64,000 nt of DNA from Nonomuraea aurantiaca (lineage in GTDB: Bacteria; Actinomycetota; Actinomycetes; Streptosporangiales; Streptosporangiaceae). The stretch spans positions 248,001-312,000 of the forward strand of contig NZ_JAIWNB010000009.1 in NCBI RefSeq assembly GCF_020215705.1, given 5' to 3'. Below, one piece after another: positions 33,913 through 42,049 of the stretch. The stretch's first letter is position 1, and each line of letters opens with the position of its first letter. Under the pieces are notes generated by a model, which worked only from the letters and a program-made list of their open reading frames with translations, was not told the origin of the DNA and made no database searches. The position numbers and the translations under genes are program-made.

Positions 33913-36453
33913 TTACCCCCGTAGATCCAGTGCGATGTCGAGGGCCGGCGCCGAGTGCGTGAGCGCTCCCACCGCAAGGTAGTCAACGCCAGTTTCGGCC
34001 ACAGCGCGGGCCGATTCCAAGGTCAACCCTCCACTCGCCTCAAGCTTCGCCCGATTTCTCACGATGTGGACGGCTTGGGCGGTCTCCTCGACCGTGAAGT
34101 TGTCGAGAAGGATCTCCTCGGCGCCTTCTTCGAGCACCGGACCGAGCTGGTCAATCCGGTCCACCTCCACCTCGATCGGCAGGTCCGGATAGCGCTCTCT
34201 CACCGCGCGGAACGCCTCGGCCACGCCGCCGGCGGCCACCACGTGGTTGTCCTTGATCAGCGCCGCGTCCGACAGGGACATCCGGTGGTTGACGCCACCG
34301 CCGCAGCGCACCGCGTACTTCTCCAGCGCCCGCAGCCCGGGCAGCGTCTTGCGGCTGTCACGCACCCGCGCCCGGGTGCCGCTGACCGCCTCGACCCACC
34401 TGCCGGTCAGCGTCGCGATGCCGGACAGGTGCGTGAGCAGGTTGAGCGCGGTGCGCTCCGCCGTCAGCAGCCCCCTGACCGGGCCCTCCACGGTCATCAG
34501 TACGTCGCCCGCCCGGACGTGCTCGCCGTCCTTGGCCCGCCGCTCCGCACGGGCCGCGCCCAGCCGGACGAACACCGCCTCGGCCACGGCCAGCCCGGCG
34601 ACGATGCCGTCCCTGCGGGCCACCACGTCCGCGACCGCGCGCTGCTCCGCCGGAATGGTGGCCAGGCTCGTCACGTCGCCCGCCTCCTGCAGGTCCTCGG
34701 CGAGGGCCCGGTCGATCAGCGCGTCGATCTCCGCCGGATCCAGCCCGGCGGCGGCGAGCTCCTGCGCCACCCGCGGCGGCGTGGTGTCGCCCTGCGGCGT
34801 GTACGTCATCTGGGGCCCCTCCTCGGTCAGGGTCACGTCCAGGTGGCCCAGCCAGTCATTGTCGTCCCGCTCGGGGAAGTCCTCGCGCCAGTGCGAGCCG
34901 CGGGTCTCCAACCGGGCCCGGGCCGCGCCCACCAGCACGGTGGCGACGGTCAGCAGGTTCGTGGCCTCCCACGACTCCGTGCAGGGCGGCACCTGGACCG
35001 GGGTCCACCGGGCGTCGCGGAGGGCCCGCGCCGTCTCCGCGAGCGACTCGCGGCTGCGCAGGACGCTCGCTCCCCCGCTCATGCGGGCCTGGACCTTGCC
35101 GCGGATCCGCGGGTCGGCCAGACCCGTGGCCGCCCGGCTCGCGACCACCTCGCCCGGCCCCGGCCGTACCGACGCCGGCTCCTCGGCCCCGCTCACCGCG
35201 TGGATGTCCGCGGCGATGCGCTCGGCGAAGACCAGGCCCTCTAGCAGCGAGTTGGACGCGAGCCTGTTCGCGCCGTGCACGCCCGTGCACGCGACCTCGC
35301 CGCACGCGTAGAGGCCCTCGATGGAGGTACGGCCGTGCAGATCGGTCCTGACCCCGCCGCTGGCGTAGTGGGCGGCCGGGGCGACGGGGATGGGCTCGGT
35401 GGCCGGGTCGATGCCGTGCTCGCGGCAGACCGCGTAGATCGTGGGGAAGCGGGTCTTCCACCGGTCCGCGCCGAAGTGGCGGCCGTCGAGGAAGACGTGG
35501 CTCTGCCCGCTCTCGCGCATCGTCCGCGTGATCGCCTTGGCGACGACGTCGCGCGGCGCCAGGTCGGCCAGCTCGTGCACTCCGCTCATGAATGCGCGGC
35601 CCTCGTGGTCGATCAGGAAGGCGCCCTCGCCCCTGACCGCCTCGGAGATCAGCGGCTGCTGCCCGGTCGACTCCTCGCCGAGCCACAGGACTGTGGGATG
35701 GAACTGGACGAACTCGATGTCGCGCACCACGGCCCCCGCCCTGAGCGCGAGCGCGACGCCGTCGCCGGTGGAGACGACGGGATTCGTGGTGGACGCGTAC
35801 ACCTGACCCATGCCGCCGGTGGCCAGCACGACCGCCCGCGCGTGCACGGCGCCCACGCCGTCGCGGGCGCCCTCGCCCATGACGTGCAGCGTCACGCCCC
35901 TGGCCCGGCCGCGCGCGTCCGTCAGCAGGTCGAGGACCAGCGCGTGCTCGATGACCTCCACCGCGCCCGCCCTGACCGCCTCGACCAGCGCCCGCTGCAC
36001 CTCGGCTCCGGTGGCGTCGCCGCCCGCGTGCACGATCCTGTCACGCCGGTGACCGCCTTCCCGGGTGAGCTGGAGCTCGCCGTCGGGGGTCCGGTCGAAC
36101 CGGGCGCCGCGCTCCATCAGCCGCCGCAGCGCGCCCGGCCCCTCGGTCACCAGCGTCCGTACGGCCCGCACGTCGCACAGGCCCACTCCGGCGATCAGCG
36201 TGTCGTTCAGATGCTCCTCGGGACTGTCGTGCGGATCGAGCACGGCCGCGATCCCGCCCTGGGCCCACCGGGTCGATCCGGACGAGAGCACGTCCTTGGT
36301 GACGACGAGGACCTTGGCCGCGGGATCCAGCTCGGCATAGCGCAGGGCCACGGTCAGCCCGGCGATGCCGGAGCCTACGACGACCAGGTCCGCCTCGGCG
36401 ATCCAGCCGGGATCGGGGGCCGTCAGTCGGAGGGGAATCGCCGGTGCGCTCAT
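33913..36453 (-). CDS. nadBC: Fused L-aspartate oxidase and quinolinate phosphoribosyltransferase
   Basis: An 846-residue single frame with two enzymes. Residues 1-545 are L-aspartate oxidase (FAD site VVVGSGIAGLTVAL, STRWAQGGIAAV, VVLATGGMGQVY, CGEVACTGVHGANRLASNSL), which makes iminoaspartate. Residues about 565-846 are nicotinate-nucleotide pyrophosphorylase (EDLQEAGDVTS, RDSRKTLPGLRALEKYAVRC, HRMSLSDAALIKDNH), which turns quinolinate and PRPP into nicotinate mononucleotide. In most genomes nadB and nadC are separate; here the NadB C terminus (DVTLTEEGPQMTYTP) runs straight into NadC without a stop. NadA, the middle step, is not in the window. It is encoded between panC and coaX. Confidence 0.9.
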   Translation of the reverse strand: MSAPAIPLRLTAPDPGWIAEADLVVVGSGIAGLTVALRYAELDPAAKVLVVTKDVLSSGSTRWAQGGIAAVLDPHDSPEEHLNDTLIAGVGLCDVRAVRTLVTEGPGALRRLMERGARFDRTPDGELQLTREGGHRRDRIVHAGGDATGAEVQRALVEAVRAGAVEVIEHALVLDLLTDARGRARGVTLHVMGEGARDGVGAVHARAVVLATGGMGQVYASTTNPVVSTGDGVALALRAGAVVRDIEFVQFHPTVLWLGEESTGQQPLISEAVRGEGAFLIDHEGRAFMSGVHELADLAPRDVVAKAITRTMRESGQSHVFLDGRHFGADRWKTRFPTIYAVCREHGIDPATEPIPVAPAAHYASGGVRTDLHGRTSIEGLYACGEVACTGVHGANRLASNSLLEGLVFAERIAADIHAVSGAEEPASVRPGPGEVVASRAATGLADPRIRGKVQARMSGGASVLRSRESLAETARALRDARWTPVQVPPCTESWEATNLLTVATVLVGAARARLETRGSHWREDFPERDDNDWLGHLDVTLTEEGPQMTYTPQGDTTPPRVAQELAAAGLDPAEIDALIDRALAEDLQEAGDVTSLATIPAEQRAVADVVARRDGIVAGLAVAEAVFVRLGAARAERRAKDGEHVRAGDVLMTVEGPVRGLLTAERTALNLLTHLSGIATLTGRWVEAVSGTRARVRDSRKTLPGLRALEKYAVRCGGGVNHRMSLSDAALIKDNHVVAAGGVAEAFRAVRERYPDLPIEVEVDRIDQLGPVLEEGAEEILLDNFTVEETAQAVHIVRNRAKLEASGGLTLESARAVAETGVDYLAVGALTHSAPALDIALDLRG

Positions 36454-36614
36454 GGAGTCTCCTCATAGAGGCGATTTCGTCAACATGACGATAACCCACG
36501 CATGGGGATGGTGATTCCCAGGGGTGGCTCAGTACTCCAGGCACGCGAGTGGCCGCGGCGAGACCCCACCCCGGCCGAGCGCGTCGGCCGAAGCCGGCTG
36601 GAAGTGGCCCTCTG

Positions 36615-37523
36615 TCAGCTCGGATCGAGCGACAGGACGGCATTGTCGATCAGCCGGGTGGTGCCGACCTTGGCGGCCACCGCCAGCACCGCCTCCCCCC
36701 GGTATGACTCGCTCACTTCGGCGAACGTGGCCGGATCGACGAGCACCAGATAGTCGAGCGCCAGCCGCGGAGCCGCGTCCTCGAGTACGGCCAGCGCCGC
36801 CGCGCGGATCCTGGCCGGAACAGGCTCCGCCCCCTCCGGAAGGGCCGTGGCCGGGACAGGCTCCGCCCCCTCCTTAAGGGCCGTGGCCGAGACTGCCTCC
36901 GCCGCGCCCGCCCGCAGGGCCCTGGAGAGCGTGAGGGCGACCTGCCGCTCGTCGGCGGACAGGTAGCGGTTGCGGCTCGACAGCGCCAGGCCGTCGGGCT
37001 CGCGGACGGTCGGCGCACCGACGATGTCGATCGGCAGGTCGAGATCGGTGACCATCCTGCGGATCATGGCGAGCTGCTGGGCGTCCTTCTGCCCGAAGAC
37101 CGCCACGTCGGGCTGGACGAGGTTGAACAGCTTGAGCACGACCGTGAGCACCCCGTCGAAGTGGCCGGGCCGGACGGCGCCCTCGACGATCGTGCCCATC
37201 TCGCCCGACTGGACGCTGACCTGGCGGCCAGGGGGATACATGTCATCGGCGGACGGGGCGAAGACGACGTCCACGCCTTCGGCCCGGCACGCCTCCAGGT
37301 CCGCGTCGAACGTCCGTGGATAGCGGGAAAAATCCTCGTTTGGCGAAAATTGCAGAGGATTGACGAAGATGCTGACCACGACGTGGTCGGCGCGGACGCG
37401 GGCCTCGCGGATCAGGGAGCGGTGACCCTCGTGCAGCGCACCCATGGTGGGCACCAGCGCGATGCTCCCCTCGCCGCGCGCTTTGACCAGGTCGGTGCGG
37501 TTCTTGGCGACGATCAGGTCCAT
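36615..37523 (-). CDS. panC: Pantothenate synthetase with an inserted repeat
   Basis: A 302-residue enzyme that joins pantoate and beta-alanine using ATP. The nucleotidyl-transferase signature is [14 protein letters not shown] (residues 25-38), followed by [15 protein letters not shown] and the KMSKS-like [12 protein letters not shown]. Residues 213-236 are two copies of a 12-residue unit, [12 protein letters not shown] and [12 protein letters not shown], in a helix-loop stretch where the family usually has a short Ala-rich loop. The start overlaps the end of the DUF2520 gene. panD, often next to panC in actinobacteria, is not nearby. Confidence 0.93.
   Translation of the reverse strand: MDLIVAKNRTDLVKARGEGSIALVPTMGALHEGHRSLIREARVRADHVVVSIFVNPLQFSPNEDFSRYPRTFDADLEACRAEGVDVVFAPSADDMYPPGRQVSVQSGEMGTIVEGAVRPGHFDGVLTVVLKLFNLVQPDVAVFGQKDAQQLAMIRRMVTDLDLPIDIVGAPTVREPDGLALSSRNRYLSADERQVALTLSRALRAGAAEAVSATALKEGAEPVPATALPEGAEPVPARIRAAALAVLEDAAPRLALDYLVLVDPATFAEVSESYRGEAVLAVAAKVGTTRLIDNAVLSLDPS
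36813..36884 (-). repeat. 36-bp in-frame duplication within panC
   Basis: Two 36-base units, 36813-36848 and 36849-36884, differ at only a few bases, and a partial third unit follows. The length keeps frame and adds 24 residues of [15 protein letters not shown] sequence to the enzyme. Confidence 0.88.
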
Positions 37524-38404
37524 ATGTTGCCTCCGAGCGCGTCGAGCAGGCGCTCGGCCTCTTCGGGCTTCAGCAGCCCCGCGGCGAGCGCGCGGTCCGC
37601 CGTGAGCCTAGCGAGGGCGATGTAGGCGTCGGCCGCCTCGGGGGCCGCCAGGATCAGCGCGTCGACATGCTTGCGCACGGTGCCCGCGTCGCCCCGTACC
37701 ACGGGACCGGTCAGCCCGGCGATGCCGAGCCGCAGCACGTTGTCGAGCGCCGCGCCGAGCAGCGGGCCGAGCATGATGCCCGGATGCTCCACGCCGATGC
37801 CTCGCAGGAGCTCCTGCGACTCGGCGATGAGCGTGACCATGTGGTTGGCCGCCCCGGCCAGGGCCGCGTGGTAGAGGGCACGGTCGGCGTCGGCGATCCA
37901 GACCGGCTCGCCGCCCATCTCGATGACCAGGGCCTCGGCGATGGGCCTGAGCATGTCGGGCGCGGTCACGCCGAACGAGATGCCGGTGATGCGGTTGAGG
38001 TCGTCGTCCCTCCCGGTGAACGTCATCACCGGATGGAGCGCGAGCGGCAGCGCGCCCGCCCTGGCGGCCGGCTCCAGCACCGAAAGCCCGTAGGCGCCGC
38101 TGGTGTGCACGAGCAGCTTGCCCTGCAGGTCCGCGCCGGTCGACGCCAGACCGTTGACCAGATCGGGCAGCGCGTCGTCGGGCACGGTGAGCAGGATCAG
38201 CTCAGCCGTCCTGACGACCTCCTCGGGCCGGGTCGGCTGCACGCCGAGCCGCTCCGCCGCCCACCGGTGCGAGGCGTCGGAGACACCGCTGGCGGCGACC
38301 ACATGGTGCCCGGCCTGCGCCAGTGCGGCACCCAGCACCGAACCCACCTTGCCCGCGCCCAGCACGCCCACGGCCAGCCGCGCCGGCCGATCCCCTGCGT
38401 CCAT
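37514..38404 (-). CDS. Rossmann-like/DUF2520 protein linked to panC
   Basis: A 296-residue protein. The N-terminal Rossmann fold ([31 protein letters not shown]) binds NADP, and the C-terminal helical part ([39 protein letters not shown]) is DUF2520. The build resembles ketopantoate reductase and pyrroline-carboxylate reductase. It overlaps panC by 10 bases and is nearly always beside it in actinobacteria, so a role in pantothenate supply is plausible but unproven. ATG 38404 follows AGGGGTGGG; the frame open upstream is not used. Confidence 0.85.
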   Translation of the reverse strand: MDAGDRPARLAVGVLGAGKVGSVLGAALAQAGHHVVAASGVSDASHRWAAERLGVQPTRPEEVVRTAELILLTVPDDALPDLVNGLASTGADLQGKLLVHTSGAYGLSVLEPAARAGALPLALHPVMTFTGRDDDLNRITGISFGVTAPDMLRPIAEALVIEMGGEPVWIADADRALYHAALAGAANHMVTLIAESQELLRGIGVEHPGIMLGPLLGAALDNVLRLGIAGLTGPVVRGDAGTVRKHVDALILAAPEAADAYIALARLTADRALAAGLLKPEEAERLLDALGGNIWT

Positions 38405-38548
38405 GACGTCCCACCCCTGTCGACCCTGATGGCACTGCCGCCCAGAGTAACGGCCGTCCACGACTAGGTACGTGACCAGGCTTTTGCCGCATGTTGAGTT
38501 ACCCACAAAAGGGACAAGGGCACACAAAACATGCACCCCCTGTCGGAA

Positions 38549-38610
38549 GAGATGAGGAGAGGGGTTTCATCTCGTGGTGGCGGGCGCCGAGTTGTCGACC
38601 CGACGCCCGC
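38549..38610 (+). promoter_or_regulatory. Structured leader before the MidA-like gene
   Basis: Two hairpins lie in the leader: GAGATGA/TCATCTC (38549-38555, 38567-38573) and GCGGGCG/CGCCCGC (38580-38586, 38604-38610). A G-rich run at 38622-38629 lies just before the start region. They could regulate translation of the downstream gene or be the end of a non-coding RNA; no known riboswitch class was matched. Confidence 0.4.
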
Positions 38611-38654
38611 GTAGAGCCCTTGGGGGGGGCTTACTTCATGAGATAGTCCAGGGC

Positions 38655-39623
38655 ATGTGGCTCACCTGGCGCGCCGCGATGCAGCACGCGCTGTACGGCG
38701 AGGACGGTTTCTACCTGCGCGAGCGCCCTTCGGGCCACTTCCGTACGTCGGTCAGCGCCTCGGCCGCCTTCGCCGACGCGGTTCTGACCCTGCTCACCCA
38801 GGTCGACGCCGAGCTCGGCTCCCCGGACAGCATCGACCTGGTCGATATAGGCGCCGGAGAGGGCGCCCTGGTCGCCCGCGTGCTCGACGCCGCCGATGCC
38901 GGGCTGCGCGCCAGGCTCAACATCACCGCCGTCGACCTCTCGCCCAGACCCGACGACCTGCCCAAGAGCATCGACTGGCGCCCTCGGATCCCCTCCGTCA
39001 TCACCGGGCTGGCGATCGCCAACGAGTGGCTGGACAACGTCCCGCTCGACGTGGCCGAGCAGACGGCCGACGGGCCGCGGCTGGTTCTGGTCGACACCGA
39101 GACGGGTGAGGAACGGCTGGGCGATCCCGTGCCTGACACCGACCGCGCCTGGCTCGACCGGTGGTGGCCGTCGCTGAGCCGCATCGGCTTCCGAGGGGAG
39201 ATCGGGTGCCCTCGCGACGCCGCCTGGGCGGCCGTGGTGACCCGGCTCAAGAGGGGTCGCGCGGTGGCCATCGATTATGCACACCCTGTGGATAACCGTC
39301 CGTGCCATGGCACACTCACCGGCTACCGCGATGGCGCGGTCGTGGCGCCGATCCCCGACGGTACCTGCGACATCACCGCGCACGTGGCGCTCGACGCGTG
39401 CGCCGAGGCCGGTCGGCGGGCCGGTGCGATATCCACAGGCTTGTCCACACAGCGCGATGCGCTAAGGGTTCTGGGGGTCACCGGCACGCGTCCGCCCATC
39501 GACCTCGCCCATGCCGATCCGACGGCCTATCTCCGGGCCCTGGCCCGCGCCTCGGAGGAGGGCGAGCTGATCGACCCGAGGGGCCTCGGCGGCTTCGGCT
39601 GGCTCGTCCAGGACCGCCGGTGA
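38655..39623 (+). CDS. MidA-like SAM-dependent methyltransferase (DUF185)
   Basis: A 322-residue protein of the SAM-dependent methyltransferase family that includes mitochondrial MidA/NDUFAF7. Motif I is VDIGAGEGALVARVLDAA near residue 63, NEWLDNVPLDVAE follows, and ALYGEDGFYLRERPSGHFRT opens the protein. NDUFAF7 methylates an Arg on a complex I subunit, and an isolated nuoD lies 5 kb away, but a functional link is speculative. ATG 38655 is chosen over an ATG at 38574 whose extension is not conserved. A 60-bp repeat array follows its stop. Confidence 0.8.
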   Translation: MWLTWRAAMQHALYGEDGFYLRERPSGHFRTSVSASAAFADAVLTLLTQVDAELGSPDSIDLVDIGAGEGALVARVLDAADAGLRARLNITAVDLSPRPDDLPKSIDWRPRIPSVITGLAIANEWLDNVPLDVAEQTADGPRLVLVDTETGEERLGDPVPDTDRAWLDRWWPSLSRIGFRGEIGCPRDAAWAAVVTRLKRGRAVAIDYAHPVDNRPCHGTLTGYRDGAVVAPIPDGTCDITAHVALDACAEAGRRAGAISTGLSTQRDALRVLGVTGTRPPIDLAHADPTAYLRALARASEEGELIDPRGLGGFGWLVQDRR

Positions 39624-39668
39624 CCCACCGGCGATGGTCCGTCCCACGACCGTCTCGGTCTCTGTGAC

Positions 39669-39860
39669 GGTCTGTCGTGGCGGGGGTCTCTGGGGAGGAA
39701 TGCCCCTCCGGGGGAGCGGAAGTGGCCGGTCCGTCGTGGCGGGGGTCCCTGGGGAGGAATACCCCCTCCGGGGGAGCGGAAGTGGCCGGTCCATTGTGGC
39801 TGGGGTCCTTTAAGGAACCCCCTCCCGGAGGGCGGATACTCGGCGGGCGGTCATGGTGGC
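39669..39860. repeat. Tandem repeat array, copy 2 of the 58-60-bp family
   Basis: The gap 39624-39864 between two convergent genes holds units starting GGTCTGTCGTGG (39669), GGTCCGTCGTGG (39728), GGTCCATTGTGG (39788) and GGTCATGGTGG (39849), at steps of 59, 60 and 61 bases. Each carries GGGGAGGAATACCCC-like and GGGGGAGCGGAAGTGGCC segments. The unit is the reverse complement of that in the array at 14691-15240. The first three units are much better conserved than any pair in the other array. Confidence 0.9.
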
Positions 39861-39864
39861 CGCG

Positions 39865-41055
39865 TCAGCCCGTCGTCAGGTCGAGGGACTTCAGGCCGCG
39901 GATGACGTAGCCCGGCTTCCACTCCGGCTCGCCGGTGAGCTCCAGTTTCGGCGCCCGCTCCAGCAGGGCGCCGAACGACTCGATCAGCTCGATGCGGGCC
40001 AGCGGCGCTCCCAGGCAGAAGTGGATCCCCGCCCCGAAGGAGATGTGCGGGTTGTCCGGCCGTCCCACATCGAGCCGGTCAGGGTCGGCGAACACCGCCT
40101 CGTCGCGGTTGGCCGAGCCGAACAGCAGCGCGACCTCGGCCCCGCGCGGGATCTCGACCCCGTGCACCTCGATGTCCTCCAGCACCCACCGCTCGAACAT
40201 CTGCAGCGGCGTGTCCCAGCGCATCAGCTCCTCGACGGCCGTGGGCAGCAGGCTCCGGTCCTCGCGCAGGCGTACCAGCTCGGCGGGGTTCCTGAACAGG
40301 GACCACCAGCCGTTGCCCGTCACGTTCACGGTCGCCTCGTGACCGGCGTTGAGCAGCAGCACGCAGGTGCCGATCAGCTCGTCCTCGGTGAGCTCCTCGA
40401 TCGCCGCGAGCGCGCTGATCAGGTCGTCGCCCGGCCGGACGGCGCGCTCGCGGGCCAGGTCCGCGAGGTAGGCGGCGAACTCCGTCGCCGCCTTGGCGGC
40501 CACGTGCTGCGACTCCAGGCTCGGGTTCAGCTCGTACATCCGGCAGATGTCGGCCGACCAGGGGCGCAGCAGGTGCCGGTCCGCCTCGGGCACGCCGAGC
40601 ATCTCCGCGATGACGGTCACCGGCAGCGGCTCGGCCACCTCGGCGATCAGGTCGCCGCCGCCCTTCTCGACGAACGCGCCGACCAGCCCCTCGGCGATGG
40701 CCCTGACCCGGGGGCGCAGCGACTCGACCATGCGCGGGGTGAACGCCTTGGAGACCAGCCGGCGCAGCCGGGTGTGCACCGGCGGCTCGACGTCGAGCAT
40801 GCCGGCCCTGGTCACCCGCCAGAACGGCTCCTGGAACGCCGGCTCCTCCGGCCTGCCGAACTCCTCGTGCGTCGCCACGTGAAGGTAGGAGCGGCCCAGT
40901 CGCCGGTCTCTGAGCAGCGCGTTGACGTCCGCGTGCCGGGAGATCAGCCACTGTCCCGTCGGCTCGAAGTAGCTGACGGGGGCGTCACTCCTCAGCTCCG
41001 CGTACGCGCCATAGGGGTAGGCGACAAAATCCGGATTCCAGGGATCGAAGCGCAC
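39865..41055 (-). CDS. Cytochrome P450
   Basis: A 396-residue soluble bacterial P450. The haem-binding Cys lies in FGAGIHFCLGAPLARIE, the I-helix has the AGHEAT oxygen-activation motif, and the K-helix ExxR is EELMR. It uses ferredoxin-type partners to oxidise a small substrate that cannot be predicted. It starts 9 bases after the TerC gene on the same strand, so the two may be cotranscribed although no common function is apparent. The 60-bp repeat array lies just past its stop. Confidence 0.93.
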   Translation of the reverse strand: MRFDPWNPDFVAYPYGAYAELRSDAPVSYFEPTGQWLISRHADVNALLRDRRLGRSYLHVATHEEFGRPEEPAFQEPFWRVTRAGMLDVEPPVHTRLRRLVSKAFTPRMVESLRPRVRAIAEGLVGAFVEKGGGDLIAEVAEPLPVTVIAEMLGVPEADRHLLRPWSADICRMYELNPSLESQHVAAKAATEFAAYLADLARERAVRPGDDLISALAAIEELTEDELIGTCVLLLNAGHEATVNVTGNGWWSLFRNPAELVRLREDRSLLPTAVEELMRWDTPLQMFERWVLEDIEVHGVEIPRGAEVALLFGSANRDEAVFADPDRLDVGRPDNPHISFGAGIHFCLGAPLARIELIESFGALLERAPKLELTGEPEWKPGYVIRGLKSLDLTTG

Positions 41056-41064
41056 TTTTTCATC

Positions 41065-41790
41065 TTATGAGGATGCTTGCTTGGCGTGCCTGCTCCGCAT
41101 CCGGATGTTGAGCAGCTCCACGATCACCGAGAAGGCCATCGCGAAGTAGATGTAGCCCTTGGAGATGTGCTGGCCGAGCCCCTCGGCGATGAGCACCACC
41201 CCGATCAGCACCAGGAACGCCAGAGCCAGCATCTTGATGCTCGGATGCTGGTCCACGAACCTGCTGATCGGCCCGGACGCGAACAGCATGACCAGCACCG
41301 CCACGATCACCGCGGCGACCATCACGCCGAGCTCGTCCACCATGCCCACGGCGGTGATCACCGAGTCGAGCGAGAACACCACGTCCAGCACCATGATCTG
41401 CACGATCACCGAGGCGAACGACGTGACGGCCCGTCCCTTGCCGCCCTCCTCCTTCAGCTCCATGCTGTGCCCGATCTCGGTGACGCTCTTGGCCAGCAGG
41501 AACAGGCCGCCCAGCAGCAGGATCAGGTCACGTCCTGATATCCCGTGTCCGAAGACCTCGAACAGCGGCGTGGTCAGCCGGACCACCCACGACAGCGCCA
41601 GCAGCAGGAGCAGCCGGCTGATCAGCGCCGCGCCCAGGCCCATGACCCGGGCCCTGTCGCGCTGCTCCGGCGGCAGCTTCCCGGCCAGGATGGAGATGAA
41701 GATGATGTTGTCGATACCAAGGACGATCTCTAGTGCGACCAGGGTGAAGAACCCGATCCAGATCTGAGGGTCGGCCACCCAGTCCAGCAT
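41065..41790 (-). CDS. TerC-family membrane protein
   Basis: A 241-residue protein with seven predicted membrane helices. The signature EIVLGIDNIIFISILAGKLP with a second acidic helix DVVFSLDSVITAVGM gives the paired Asp residues of TerC proteins. Members are linked to tellurite resistance and manganese export during protein secretion. No manganese riboswitch of the yybP-ykoY class was seen upstream. It is divergent from the SAM-IV riboswitch and precedes a P450 gene. Confidence 0.88.
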   Translation of the reverse strand: MLDWVADPQIWIGFFTLVALEIVLGIDNIIFISILAGKLPPEQRDRARVMGLGAALISRLLLLLALSWVVRLTTPLFEVFGHGISGRDLILLLGGLFLLAKSVTEIGHSMELKEEGGKGRAVTSFASVIVQIMVLDVVFSLDSVITAVGMVDELGVMVAAVIVAVLVMLFASGPISRFVDQHPSIKMLALAFLVLIGVVLIAEGLGQHISKGYIYFAMAFSVIVELLNIRMRSRHAKQASS

Positions 41791-41851
41791 TAGTACTCCT
41801 CACAGCAGGGGTTTCCGTTACCAACGAGGCAGAGGCCACATAAGTTCGCGG

Positions 41852-41882
41852 TTGCGATTGATGGCGGGGTGTCGGTTATAGT
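41852..41882 (+). promoter_or_regulatory. Promoter of the SAM-IV transcript
   Basis: TATAGT (41877-41882) is a good -10 box just upstream of the riboswitch. TTGCGA (41852-41857) is the best -35 candidate, with a long 19-base spacer. The predicted start is near 41889. Confidence 0.55.
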
Positions 41883-41891
41883 GCGGGTGTA

Positions 41892-42008
41892 GGTCATGAG
41901 TGCCAGCGCACAGCCCCGGCTTGCTGGCCGGCAACCCTCGCGTCCGCGGCGGGGTGCCCCGGGTGAAGACCTGGTCCGCCACGAGGTGTGGCGGGCAAGC
42001 GCGGGCTC
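41892..42008 (+). promoter_or_regulatory. SAM-IV riboswitch
   Basis: The leader shows the conserved SAM-IV sequence in order: GGTCATGAGTGCCAGCG, then CCCCGGCTTGCTGGCCGGC and AACCCTCG, then GGCGGGGTGCCCCGGGTGA with GACC closing the outer helix. The downstream hairpin and GGCAAGCGCGGGC supply the second pseudoknot. This class is known from actinomycetes, including M. tuberculosis, and turns off genes for sulfur amino acid or SAM supply when SAM is plentiful. It precedes the aminotransferase at 42050 with an AGGAGG ribosome site between. The short open frame through it is not a gene. Confidence 0.92.
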
Positions 42009-42049
42009 GCTGGGTGTTCCGGGGGTCCGATGGCCCCAGGAGGTTCGCC

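Noticed and set aside
41791-41876. yybP-ykoY manganese riboswitch before TerC
   Set aside because: The conserved loops of that class were looked for and are absent.
41900-42049. N-terminal extension of the aminotransferase
   Set aside because: This stretch is the SAM-IV riboswitch; the real start at 42050 has an AGGAGG site.
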